64,000 nucleotides of DNA from positions 1 through 64,000 of the forward strand of contig PLNW01000093.1 of NCBI GenBank assembly GCA_003142855.1, given 5' to 3'. The notes beneath the pieces were generated by a model. It was not told the origin of the DNA, ran no database searches, and was given only the letters and a program-made list of their open reading frames with translations. How positions within the stretch are numbered: position 1 is the stretch's first letter; every line of letters starts with the position of its first letter. Shown one piece after another: positions 9,601 through 17,331 of this stretch. The position numbers and the translations under genes were made by a program. Source of the stretch: Myxococcales bacterium (lineage in GTDB: Bacteria > Myxococcota_A > Polyangia > Fen-1088).

Positions 9601-9672
9601 AGGTGCCGCCCGGATTTGAACCGGGGAATAAGGGTTTTGCAGACCCTTGCCTTACCACTTGGCCACGGCACC
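9601..9672 (-). tRNA. tRNA-Cys (GCA anticodon)
   Basis: The minus strand gives acceptor stem GGTGCCG/CGGCACC, anticodon stem AGGGT/ACCCT with loop CTGCAAA (anticodon GCA), T arm CCCGGTTCAAATCCGGG and discriminator T, the cysteine identity base. CCA is not encoded. It lies downstream of the Ehr-like operon on the same strand. Confidence 0.95.
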
Positions 9673-9880
9673 GGAGTTCCTCGCCCGCGTATCTAGCACA
9701 AACTCAGCAGAAAGCGGCACCCCTATCTCCGGGCATGCCGAGCGGGTTGCACAGCTGGCGGGGCGGTCCGCAGCGCTGAAGGAGATCGCGATGCCTGAAC
9801 ATTTGAGTAGCCGCGGCCATGGCTCGCAAGACGGCCGAGCGCGGCCTGGGGATCTCGCCAGCGGAGCCAAGGGTCAGCGG
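9673..9880 (-). other. Spacer between tRNA-Cys and the Ehr-like operon
   Basis: I see no gene, strong hairpin or repeat in these 208 bases. The tRNA-Cys promoter should lie here or the tRNA may be read from the upstream operon. Confidence 0.4.
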
Positions 9881-10630
9881 CTACTCGATACGGCCCAGGA
9901 GGCGCAGCAATCCGTCGAGGATGGTGAGCGGGTGAGGCGGACAGCCGGGAAGGTAGAGATCTACAGGAATGTCAGCGGGGATGCCGTCGCCACAGGTGGA
10001 TGAGCCAGCAAACGGGCCGCCGCTGATGGCGCAGGCGCCGGCCGCGATCACCAACTTGGGTTCCGGCACGGCGGCCAAGGTCTCGCGCAAAGCCAGTGCC
10101 ATGTTCGCGGTGACCGGTCCTGTGACCACGATGCCGTCGGCGTGGCGGGGTGAGGCCACAAATTGAATCCCGAAACGCCCGATGTCGTAGACCACGATGC
10201 CGGTGACGTTGAGGTCGGCCTCGCACGCGTTGCAGCCGCCGGCGGAGACCTGGCGCAGCTTGAGAGAGCGACCCAGGATCTTGCGCATCTTGCGGTCGAG
10301 CGCGGCGGCCAGCCTCATCTCGCGGCCGGAGAGCACCAAGTCGCCTCGCGTGCGTGCGGCGAGACGGAAGTCGTTGGTGAAGCTGATAGCGCCTTGGCCA
10401 CAGGCCTCGGCGCAGGCGGGGCAGAAGAGACAGGCGCCCAAATCCAGACGCAGCGGATCGGTCTTGATCGCGGCGGTCGGGCAGGCATCCGCACAGCGAC
10501 GGCAGCCAGCCTGGCAGCGAGATGGGTGGAGGGCGGGCCGGCCGCGGAATCGCGGTGGTAGCTCGCTCGGACCCTTGGGAAAATCGATCGTCCGGTAGCC
10601 TTGGCGAAGTCGTTCCCACAGACGGCGCAT
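9881..10630 (-). CDS. Ehr/Hyf-like small subunit fused to a 2[4Fe-4S] ferredoxin domain
   Basis: This 249-residue protein fuses an HyfH/NuoI-type ferredoxin domain to an HyfI/NuoB-type small subunit, which are separate proteins in E. coli hydrogenase-4. Ferredoxin ligands are C39, C43, C46, C50 and C67, C70, C73, C77; the first motif has C-x3-C where C-x2-C is usual. The small-subunit N2-type cluster ligands are C133, C136, C200 and C230 (GGCNACE, GACA, PGCPP), in the hydrogenase-style CxxC spacing rather than the CC of complex I. It should carry electrons along the peripheral arm to the large-subunit interface. The ATG at 10630 overlaps the TAA of the large-subunit gene by one base. It is the last gene of the operon. 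Confidence 0.85.
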   Translation of the reverse strand: MRRLWERLRQGYRTIDFPKGPSELPPRFRGRPALHPSRCQAGCRRCADACPTAAIKTDPLRLDLGACLFCPACAEACGQGAISFTNDFRLAARTRGDLVLSGREMRLAAALDRKMRKILGRSLKLRQVSAGGCNACEADLNVTGIVVYDIGRFGIQFVASPRHADGIVVTGPVTANMALALRETLAAVPEPKLVIAAGACAISGGPFAGSSTCGDGIPADIPVDLYLPGCPPHPLTILDGLLRLLGRIE

Positions 10631-12171
10631 TAGAGATCGTGCCCCGCGTACGACAGGTTGAAGCTCTTGTTGCAAAGCGGGAAGTCGGAGATCTGACCGC
10701 CCCGCATGGCCAGGGCCAGGCCCAGCCAATTGTGAAAGGAAGGATCGACAACTTTGTACGCGGCGAGCTGGCCTTTGTCGTCGGTGGCCGCCACGTGCAC
10801 GATTTCGCCCCGCCAGCCCTCGACCAGGGCGACCGCCAGCGCGTGCGGGCGGGCTTGGCCAAGGGCGACGCTCCGGGCGCCGTCGGGCAACGTCTCCACC
10901 TGCTCGCGAACCAGGGCAAGCGAGTGGTCGGCCTCGCGCCGTCGAATCTGGGCTCGTGCCATCACCCCGCCCGAGGACGCGGCGGCGGGCTCGATGCTCG
11001 TCCGACGGTAGATTCCCGCAGGATGGTCACGCCGCACGTCGCAGTCGCAGCCGCTGGCACGGGCCGCGACTCCCACCAGGCCGAGTGTCTCGGCCATGGC
11101 GGTGGTCACCACGCCGGTGCCCTCGAAACGCGATATCACAGCCGAGGTTTGGAAAACCACGTCGGCAATGTGGCGCAGGTCGGTGCCTGCGGCCTGCAGG
11201 CGCAGCAGAAAGGCTTCGCGGCCCGCCGCCGGCAGGTCGAAACGTACACCGCCCGGGATGACCAGGCCGCGGCCAAAGCGGCTGCCACAGATCTCCAGCG
11301 AAAGATTGAGGAACTCGCCGCGCAGTCGGCCGAACCAAGACGCGCCAGGCAGGTAGCCCACGTCGTTGCACAGGGCGCCGAGATCGCCGACGTGGTTGGC
11401 CAAGCGCTCCAACTCCAGCGCGATGCCTCGCATGGCCTCGGCTTGTGGCGGCGGCGCGGTGCTGGTCAGGGCCTCCATCGCCATGCTGTACGCCAGAGCG
11501 TGCCCGACGCTGGTATCGCCCGCGATGGTCTCGGCGATGACCAGACGGCGGGCCGGCGACGAGCGGAGCAACAAGGCCTGAGCGCCCCGGTGCTGGTAGC
11601 CGAGCTGGATCTCCAGGTGCAGGACAGTCTCGCCGTGACACTGGAAGCGGAAGTGGCCAGGCTCGATGATGCCGGCGTGCACGGGGCCTACCGCCACCTC
11701 GTGGATTCCGGGGCCTTCAACCCGGAAGAAGGGATACCCGTCGCGACCCACGTGTGCGTCCCAGGGCACTTCCAGCTCGGCGTGACGGCGCAAAGGCTTG
11801 GGCCAGGGGTGGCCTTCGGGAACAATGCCGTGCTCTTCTAGGATCTCGCGCTCGAATGCCTGGGCCTGCGGCAGGTTCGGCGTCAGTGCCGGGTAACGAT
11901 TGTCGAGAGGAACGCCGGTGCAGAGCACGCCGAGGAGTTGGCTTCTGTCGTCGGCGAGCACGGCGAGCAACACCCGGCCGGGTGTCAGGCCAGGCAACAC
12001 CGTCATCGCGGCCAGCCGCGCTTTGGCCGCGCACGCAGCAAGAATCGCCCGTCGAAAGGTGTCCATCGATACCGAGGGGATATCGGTCCGGGCCACGGCT
12101 TCGCCGTTGTGGATGGCGCGGATCGGCGGGGGCAGGGCCGAGGGCAGTGCCGTGCGCGCGTCGCTGTCCAT
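10630..12171 (-). CDS. Ehr/Hyf-like large subunit lacking NiFe ligands (NuoCD/HyfG-like)
   Basis: The 513-residue protein joins a NuoC-like domain (about 35-125, ending in FEREILEEHGI) to a NuoD/HyfG-like domain (about 145-513). The quinone-side motif of complex I is recognisable as GPVHAGIIEPGHF (162-174) and GYQHRGAQ (191-198). The two CxxC motifs that bind the NiFe centre in group 4 hydrogenases are absent: the first site reads ETIAGDTSVGHAL (214-226), and the C-terminus has only a single Cys (C500) in LCNKSFNLSYAGHDL. This marks an energy-converting hydrogenase-related (Ehr) subunit and argues against hydrogen chemistry. The catalytic partner is unknown. Its ATG overlaps the upstream TGA by one base. 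Confidence 0.85.
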   Translation of the reverse strand: MDSDARTALPSALPPPIRAIHNGEAVARTDIPSVSMDTFRRAILAACAAKARLAAMTVLPGLTPGRVLLAVLADDRSQLLGVLCTGVPLDNRYPALTPNLPQAQAFEREILEEHGIVPEGHPWPKPLRRHAELEVPWDAHVGRDGYPFFRVEGPGIHEVAVGPVHAGIIEPGHFRFQCHGETVLHLEIQLGYQHRGAQALLLRSSPARRLVIAETIAGDTSVGHALAYSMAMEALTSTAPPPQAEAMRGIALELERLANHVGDLGALCNDVGYLPGASWFGRLRGEFLNLSLEICGSRFGRGLVIPGGVRFDLPAAGREAFLLRLQAAGTDLRHIADVVFQTSAVISRFEGTGVVTTAMAETLGLVGVAARASGCDCDVRRDHPAGIYRRTSIEPAAASSGGVMARAQIRRREADHSLALVREQVETLPDGARSVALGQARPHALAVALVEGWRGEIVHVAATDDKGQLAAYKVVDPSFHNWLGLALAMRGGQISDFPLCNKSFNLSYAGHDL

Positions 12172-13649
12172 CACGGCATCGGCCTCACGATGCGGGCGGC
12201 CTGTTCCAACATGTCGCGCAGGGTGTGCGGCATCCACACGCCAAGAAGCGCCAGCAAGGCCAGCGGAAGCACGACCACGACTCCGTCGAGAAGTCTCGCC
12301 TTTTCGGCCATGGCTTCGCGGGGAGGCGTGCCCCACGCCATGGCCACGGCGTGGCCGAACATGCCGATGAAAGCCGTGCCTGCGGCGGCCAGAAAGACCA
12401 CCAGCACCACGATGGCGTGCGCATCGACGGCGGCTTTCGCGGTTTGCAGCTCGCTCATGAAGGTGCCCGAGGGCACCACACCGATGAGGCCCAGTAGAGC
12501 AAGCAGGAGGCCCGTGCCCCACAGCGGCGCGGCCCGCAAGGTGCCGCGAAGCGATTTCATTTCGTGTGTACCGTAGATTTGGCCCAGCCGGCCCGCACAG
12601 AAAAAGCCTGCGGTCTTGCCCAGGGAATGGTTGGCGGAGTGAAACAGGGCCGCAAAAGTGCCCACCCCGCCCAGGCCCAGCCCGATCGCGATGATTCCCA
12701 TATGCTCGACGCTGCAGTAGGCGAGCAAGCGCTTGGCGTCGCGCTGAAAGAGAATGAAAGCGGCTGCGACCACCATGGAGATCGCGCCGAAGAGAGCGAG
12801 CAGGCGCAGCGACCAGCCGGTCCCACCCGTGGCGGCTTCCACCACCGGGATGTAGCGCATGATGCAGTAGAGAGCGGTGTTCAGCATCACGCCCGAGAAG
12901 ATCGCGGACACCGGCGCAGGAGCCTGGCTGTGGGCATCGGGCAGCCAGGTGTGCATGGGTGCCAAACCCACTTTTGTGCCGTAGCCGACCAGCAGGAAAA
13001 TGAAGCCGAGCTTGAGCGGAGAGGGATCGAGCAGCGGCGCCACCTCGCGCAGCCGCGTCCACAGCATGGCGTCCGATGGAACCGGCAAGGCGCGGGTGGC
13101 CGACGCGCCCACCAGCAGCGTGCCCATGAAGGCGATGGCGATGCCGACCGAGCAGATCACCAGGTATTTCCAGGTGGCCTCCAACGACTCGCGTGAACGG
13201 TGCAGGCCGATGAGGAAGGTCGTTACCAGCGTGGTCGACTCGATGCCAACCCACATGAGCCCCAGGTGGTTGGATAGAAACACCAGGGTCATGGCAGCCA
13301 GCGAGCCGAACCACAGGGCGCCAAAACGGCGTGCCGTGCGACGGTCCATTGGGTGTGAGCTGCAACGAAAATAGCGACCCGCAAACACCGTGCTCAAGGC
13401 AAAAACCAGCGCTAGCAGCAAGAGGTGATAGGCGGAGAGTGCGTCGACAAACAGCCAGCCGCCCACGGCGTGCAAGGGCCCGGAGCCGAACACCACAGCC
13501 GCCAGGCAGGCCATGGCCAGCGCCGTGGCCAGCACGCCGGCCGTGAGCACGGCGAATACCGCGCGCGCCGATCTCAGAAGCAAGCACAGCCCCGCGCCGG
13601 CCATTGGCATCGCCAGCACCACAACCAGAAAATTTGCCGGTTGGTCCAT
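12171..13649 (-). CDS. HyfF-like antiporter-type proton-channel subunit
   Basis: The 492-residue protein is almost entirely membrane-embedded, with around 14 hydrophobic segments. It shows the conserved elements of Mrp/NuoL/M/N-type subunits: a Glu in the fifth helix region (MWVGIESTTLV), the Lys-containing GYGTKVGLAPMHTWLPDAH block, and APAPVSAIFSGVML. These residues form the proton path in complex I and group 4 hydrogenases. It is the second antiporter-like subunit of the complex and closest to HyfF. It begins 2 bp after the stop of the HyfE-like gene and is coupled to the large subunit by a 1-nt overlap. Confidence 0.88.
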   Translation of the reverse strand: MDQPANFLVVVLAMPMAGAGLCLLLRSARAVFAVLTAGVLATALAMACLAAVVFGSGPLHAVGGWLFVDALSAYHLLLLALVFALSTVFAGRYFRCSSHPMDRRTARRFGALWFGSLAAMTLVFLSNHLGLMWVGIESTTLVTTFLIGLHRSRESLEATWKYLVICSVGIAIAFMGTLLVGASATRALPVPSDAMLWTRLREVAPLLDPSPLKLGFIFLLVGYGTKVGLAPMHTWLPDAHSQAPAPVSAIFSGVMLNTALYCIMRYIPVVEAATGGTGWSLRLLALFGAISMVVAAAFILFQRDAKRLLAYCSVEHMGIIAIGLGLGGVGTFAALFHSANHSLGKTAGFFCAGRLGQIYGTHEMKSLRGTLRAAPLWGTGLLLALLGLIGVVPSGTFMSELQTAKAAVDAHAIVVLVVFLAAAGTAFIGMFGHAVAMAWGTPPREAMAEKARLLDGVVVVLPLALLALLGVWMPHTLRDMLEQAARIVRPMP

Positions 13650-13651
13650 GG

Positions 13652-14305
13652 TCAGCCCTTGAGCGTGTTGAGCTGATCCACGTCGATGTGATCGAACTCG
13701 TGGTTGATTTGCAGGATCACGATGCCCATCACGAAGACGCCAACCAGCAGGTCAAGAAGCAACCCCAGCTCGACCACGAAAGGCATCTGCGCGGCCAGGC
13801 TCTGGCCGAAAACATAGGCGCCGTTTTCGATGAGCAGGTATCCGATCACCTGCGTGATGGCTTTGCGCCGGCTGACCAGCACGAAGAAGCCAATCAGGAA
13901 GGTGGCGAAGGCGGTGGGCACGAATAGGTGCGTGCTTCCAGCGGCGGGCAGGGCCAGCACAGTGGCCAGCCAGAACGAGATCCCGATCAGGACACCAGCC
14001 AGCAACACCGAAAGGTGAAGACTGACGAAGGGCTCGACGTCTCGGCGCACCCCCGCATCGCGCAGAGCGCGCATGAGCAAGCGCGGAATGAGAATTGCCT
14101 TCAGCGCCAGCGCGCTGGCCGCCATGATGAGGACGTGGGCTAGATGGGCCGAGGGCGTCTCCAGATAGTGCACCACGGGCAGAAGCGCCAGCGCCGCGCC
14201 CTGCAACGCAGAGGCGCGCACGCAAGCCGCCAGACGGCCGGTGTAGACGACATAGAGATCGAGCGCGAGCACCGCGAGCAAGAGAAAATCCGCGTATCCG
14301 GTCAT
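13652..14305 (-). CDS. HyfE-like small membrane subunit
   Basis: The 217-residue protein has about seven transmembrane helices and matches the hydrogenase-4 component E/NuoK-related family in length and pattern, including the late segment ITQVIGYLLIENGAYVFGQ, which aligns with the NuoK-like helix carrying a buried Glu. It would sit between the HyfC-like and HyfF-like subunits and join the proton path. Its ATG overlaps the stop of the HyfC-like gene by 4 bp (ATGA). Confidence 0.85.
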   Translation of the reverse strand: MTGYADFLLLAVLALDLYVVYTGRLAACVRASALQGAALALLPVVHYLETPSAHLAHVLIMAASALALKAILIPRLLMRALRDAGVRRDVEPFVSLHLSVLLAGVLIGISFWLATVLALPAAGSTHLFVPTAFATFLIGFFVLVSRRKAITQVIGYLLIENGAYVFGQSLAAQMPFVVELGLLLDLLVGVFVMGIVILQINHEFDHIDVDQLNTLKG

Positions 14306-15219
14306 GGCGTGCCTCGATAGAGCAGCACAGCCAATCCCAAGGCCGCGATGACCGAGGCCCCGACCAAGAACTGCGGCACCCGCAACAGGCGGATGCGAGC
14401 GGTTACTGATTCGACGATGCCCACCGCCACGGCCACTGCGACGGCTCCGGCCACGAACACGAGGGTGCCCAGCGCACCTCCGGCAGGCGGCACGGGAAGA
14501 ACCATGTGCACCAGCAAGCTGGCGAAGAGAAACAGCTTGAGCGCGCTGGCGTAGAGTACGAAGGCGAGGTCTGGGCCGCCGTGGTCCAACACCATCACCT
14601 CGTGAATCATGGTCAGCTCGAGGTGGGTGGTGGGATCGTCGACGGGAATACGCGAGTTCTCCGCCAGTAGCACACCGAAGAGAGCCACTGCAGCCGCGGG
14701 CAAGGCCGGGTGCGCGGGCCCCCAGGTTTGCCATGGCGAGGCCCACGCCTCGGCAAACGAGGCGGTGCCAGCGGGCACGCAGACGATGGCGAGCACCAGG
14801 AAGAGTGCGGGTTCCGCCAGGGCCGAGAAGGCGGCCTCGCGGCTGGCGCCCATGCCCTCGAAGCTGGAGCCAGTGTCGAGCGCAGCGGCCATGGTGAAGA
14901 AGCGGCCGAGTCCGAGCAGATAGGCGAAGAGGATGACATCGCCAGAAAATCCCAGGGGCGCGGTCGCGGCGCCTAGCGGGGTGAGAAGCCCTGCCGCCAG
15001 CGCGGCGGCCAAGGTCACGATGGGACCGGCGCGGAACAGCCAAGTCGTGGTGCGGCTGTAAACCGCGCCCTTGTGCAGAAGCTTCCACAGATCGAGGTAG
15101 GACTGCCAGAGCGGCGGCCCCTTGCGCCCGGCGAACCAGGACTTGGTGCGGGTGATGATCCCGACCAGCAGGGGCGGTAGCGCGAGCAAGAGGCAGAGGT
15201 GAAGGACGATTTCCGTCAT
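14302..15219 (-). CDS. HyfC/NuoH-like membrane anchor subunit
   Basis: The 305-residue protein belongs to the complex I subunit 1 family (NuoH/HycD/HyfC). It has about eight transmembrane helices and the family block TKSWFAGRKGPPLWQSYLDLWKLLHKG near the N-terminus, which contacts the peripheral arm, plus the NSRIPVDDPTTHLELTMIHE loop that lines the quinone or coupling cavity. It should connect the electron-transfer arm to the antiporter-like subunits. Only one base separates it from the HyfB-like stop, and it overlaps HyfE-like by 4 bp. Confidence 0.9.
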   Translation of the reverse strand: MTEIVLHLCLLLALPPLLVGIITRTKSWFAGRKGPPLWQSYLDLWKLLHKGAVYSRTTTWLFRAGPIVTLAAALAAGLLTPLGAATAPLGFSGDVILFAYLLGLGRFFTMAAALDTGSSFEGMGASREAAFSALAEPALFLVLAIVCVPAGTASFAEAWASPWQTWGPAHPALPAAAVALFGVLLAENSRIPVDDPTTHLELTMIHEVMVLDHGGPDLAFVLYASALKLFLFASLLVHMVLPVPPAGGALGTLVFVAGAVAVAVAVGIVESVTARIRLLRVPQFLVGASVIAALGLAVLLYRGTP

Positions 15220-15220
15220 G

Positions 15221-17182
15221 TCAGCGCCTCATGGCTCCGGACAACTGCCACAGGACCAGCGCCACCAAGGTTGCCAGGATGTAGACGAGATAGAGTTGCA
15301 TCCGCCCGTGCTGAATCACTCTGAGATGGTGGGCTGCGTGCAAAAATCGACGCCAGGCCGGCACCAGCAGGCGCTCACCCGCCATGTCACCCACGTGTTT
15401 TTCGAAGTGGGCCTCGGCGGGAAAGATCCCGTCGGGCAATCCGCCGGCGGTGCGGATCTGCATGGCGCTGGAGAAAGGGGCGAGCACGGGGTCCGCGAAC
15501 GAGGTAGCCGTGTACTGCATGCGTGCTGTCGCGTGCGGGTAGCCGCAACCCCAGGTCGCGGCCTGGGTAACCGGGCGCGCTTTGAGCAGCCGGGCTCGCA
15601 GCAAGGCCAGGGCGGCGATCAAAGCGACCAGCACCGTGGCCAGCAAGCTGATGTTGAAGAGCGGGCCCAGGTCGGCGGGCAGGGCCGCTCCGCTCAGACA
15701 CACGGCCGCGGGCGCCACCAGGGCGAGTGCGCCGGCGGGCCACAGGCCGATGGCCAGGCAAGCCAGGGCTGCGGCGAGCATGGGCGCGCGCATGGCCAGG
15801 CCGACTTCGTGGGCGTGGCGGGCGTGGTCGCTGCGCGGTTCGCCCAGAAACACCACGCCAAAGACTTTGACGAAACAGGCCGCCGCCAAGCCGCCGATGA
15901 GAGCGAGGGCCGGCAAGGTGACCAGCGCCACCACCGCGCCGCTTGCGGGCAGGGTGGCCCCGGCGCGGAATGCGCCCAGGTAGATGAGCCACTCGCTGAC
16001 AAAGCCGTTGAGCGGGGGCAGGCCACAGATGGCGACCGAACCCACCAAGAAGGCTGTCGCGGTCTCTGGCATCCGTCGGTAGAGCCCGCCCAGCGAGTCG
16101 AGGTGCCGTGTCCCCGAGCCGTGCAGCACGCTGCCAGCGCCTTGAAACAGCAGTCCCTTGAAGAGACCATGATTGAGGGTGTGCAAGAGCGCGCCCGCAT
16201 AGCCGAGCGTGGCCAACGCGGGGTGGCCGTAGCGCTGGCCCAGAAGACCGAGCCCGATGCCGAGAGCGATGATCCCGATGTTCTCCACGCTGTGATACGC
16301 GAGCAGGCGCTTGAGGTCGTGCTGAGCCAGCGCGTGTATCACGCCCGCGACGCCCGAAATCGTGCCCACCAGCACGAAGACCGCGCCCCACCAGGCAGGC
16401 GGCGGCCCGAGAAAAGGCAACACGCGCAGCAGGCCGTAGATGCCCATCTTGATCATCACGCCCGACATCACCGCCGAGACGTGACTGGGCGCGGCCGGGT
16501 GAGCGTCGGGCAACCAGATATGCATCGGCCAGAAACCGGCCTTGGTGCCGAAGCCGCCCAGGGCGAGCAAGAAGGCAACGTTGGCCAGACCGGCCGCCGC
16601 GATCCCGATTCTCTTCATGGCGGCGAAGTCAAACGAACCGGCCGCGCGCCCCAGCAGGGCGAAGAGAGCGATAAGCAGAATCACGCCCACGTGGGAGGCG
16701 ATGAGATAGATCGTGCCCGCGCGCCGGACTTCGTCGCGGTCGTTCTCAAAGGTCACCAGGAAGAACGACGAGAGAGACATGGCCTCCCACGCCAGCAGGA
16801 ACAAGACCCCATCACGGGCGAGCACCACGCCCAGCATAGACGCCAGCAGCAGGTTGAAGAAGACGACGGCTGGCGCCACCCGCCGCTTTCCCAAGTAGCT
16901 GCGCAGATACCCCGCGCCGTACACCGCAGCCAGGCCCGACACAACGCAGATGCACAGGGCGAAAAAAGCTGACAGCGGATCGATCCCCACGCGCAACTCG
17001 CCAAGCGGCAGCGAAATCCGAGCCCGCCAGACTGGCGTGGCCCCGCTGCGCAGGGCCACGAGTGAAGCCGCCCCGCCCAGCAGCGAAGCCGCCACCGCGC
17101 TCACATTGCCCACCACCAGGGCGGCGCGGTCCCTACGCCCCACGATCGCGGCGAGTAGGGCGCTTCCAGAGAGAAGCGCCAT
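15221..17182 (-). CDS. HyfB/NuoL-like antiporter-type subunit, operon head
   Basis: The 653-residue membrane protein has about 16 hydrophobic segments and the antiporter-family blocks LLAWEAMSLSSFF, GGFGTKAGFWPMHIWLPDAH and PSHVSAVMSGVMIKMGIYG, with the Glu and Lys used for proton transfer in NuoL. It heads the six-gene operon. The first ATG (17182) has no ribosome binding site. A perfect AAGGAAG lies at 17224-17218, and the frame stays open and hydrophobic (ISLQLLLVS) between it and the ATG. Translation may therefore start at ATT 17209 (8 nt from the AAGGAAG) or CTG 17203, adding 9 or 7 residues to the first helix. Coordinates given use the ATG. Confidence 0.88.
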   Translation of the reverse strand: MALLSGSALLAAIVGRRDRAALVVGNVSAVAASLLGGAASLVALRSGATPVWRARISLPLGELRVGIDPLSAFFALCICVVSGLAAVYGAGYLRSYLGKRRVAPAVVFFNLLLASMLGVVLARDGVLFLLAWEAMSLSSFFLVTFENDRDEVRRAGTIYLIASHVGVILLIALFALLGRAAGSFDFAAMKRIGIAAAGLANVAFLLALGGFGTKAGFWPMHIWLPDAHPAAPSHVSAVMSGVMIKMGIYGLLRVLPFLGPPPAWWGAVFVLVGTISGVAGVIHALAQHDLKRLLAYHSVENIGIIALGIGLGLLGQRYGHPALATLGYAGALLHTLNHGLFKGLLFQGAGSVLHGSGTRHLDSLGGLYRRMPETATAFLVGSVAICGLPPLNGFVSEWLIYLGAFRAGATLPASGAVVALVTLPALALIGGLAAACFVKVFGVVFLGEPRSDHARHAHEVGLAMRAPMLAAALACLAIGLWPAGALALVAPAAVCLSGAALPADLGPLFNISLLATVLVALIAALALLRARLLKARPVTQAATWGCGYPHATARMQYTATSFADPVLAPFSSAMQIRTAGGLPDGIFPAEAHFEKHVGDMAGERLLVPAWRRFLHAAHHLRVIQHGRMQLYLVYILATLVALVLWQLSGAMRR

Positions 17183-17237
17183 CGAAACGAGTAGAAGTTG
17201 CAGAGAAATCGACGGTGCTTCCTTGAAGACGAAGGTA

Positions 17238-17265
17238 CTTGTACGCCAAGTTGCCAGCCTGTCAA
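17238..17265 (-). promoter_or_regulatory. Sigma-70-type promoter of the Ehr-like operon
   Basis: On the minus strand a perfect -35 TTGACA (17265-17260) is followed by a 16-nt spacer and a -10 TACAAG (17243-17238). Transcription should start near 17231, just upstream of the AAGGAAG ribosome binding site. It lies back to back with the pseudokinase promoter. Confidence 0.55.
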
Positions 17266-17294
17266 GGATGGAGTGGAGTGCGGTGCAAGCGACG

Positions 17295-17323
17295 CTGCGA
17301 AACGCGCGTTCGTGGACTAAAAT
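17295..17323 (+). promoter_or_regulatory. Promoter of the pseudokinase gene
   Basis: CTGCGA (17295-17300), a 17-nt spacer and TAAAAT (17318-17323) form a plausible sigma-70 promoter. The -10 ends 8 nt before the GTG at 17332, so the transcript would be nearly leaderless; this supports that GTG as the start. Confidence 0.45.
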
Positions 17324-17331
17324 GCAAGGTC

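Noticed and set aside
10522..11841. A 439-codon plus-strand frame
   Set aside because: It lies opposite the large and small subunit genes, which have strong family motifs.
15218..16972. A 584-codon plus-strand frame opposite the HyfB-like gene
   Set aside because: It is antisense to a clearly conserved membrane subunit and has the Gln/His/Arg-rich composition of a GC-skew shadow.
9881..17182. A functional NiFe hydrogenase operon
   Set aside because: The large subunit lacks both NiFe-binding CxxC motifs and no maturation gene is present.
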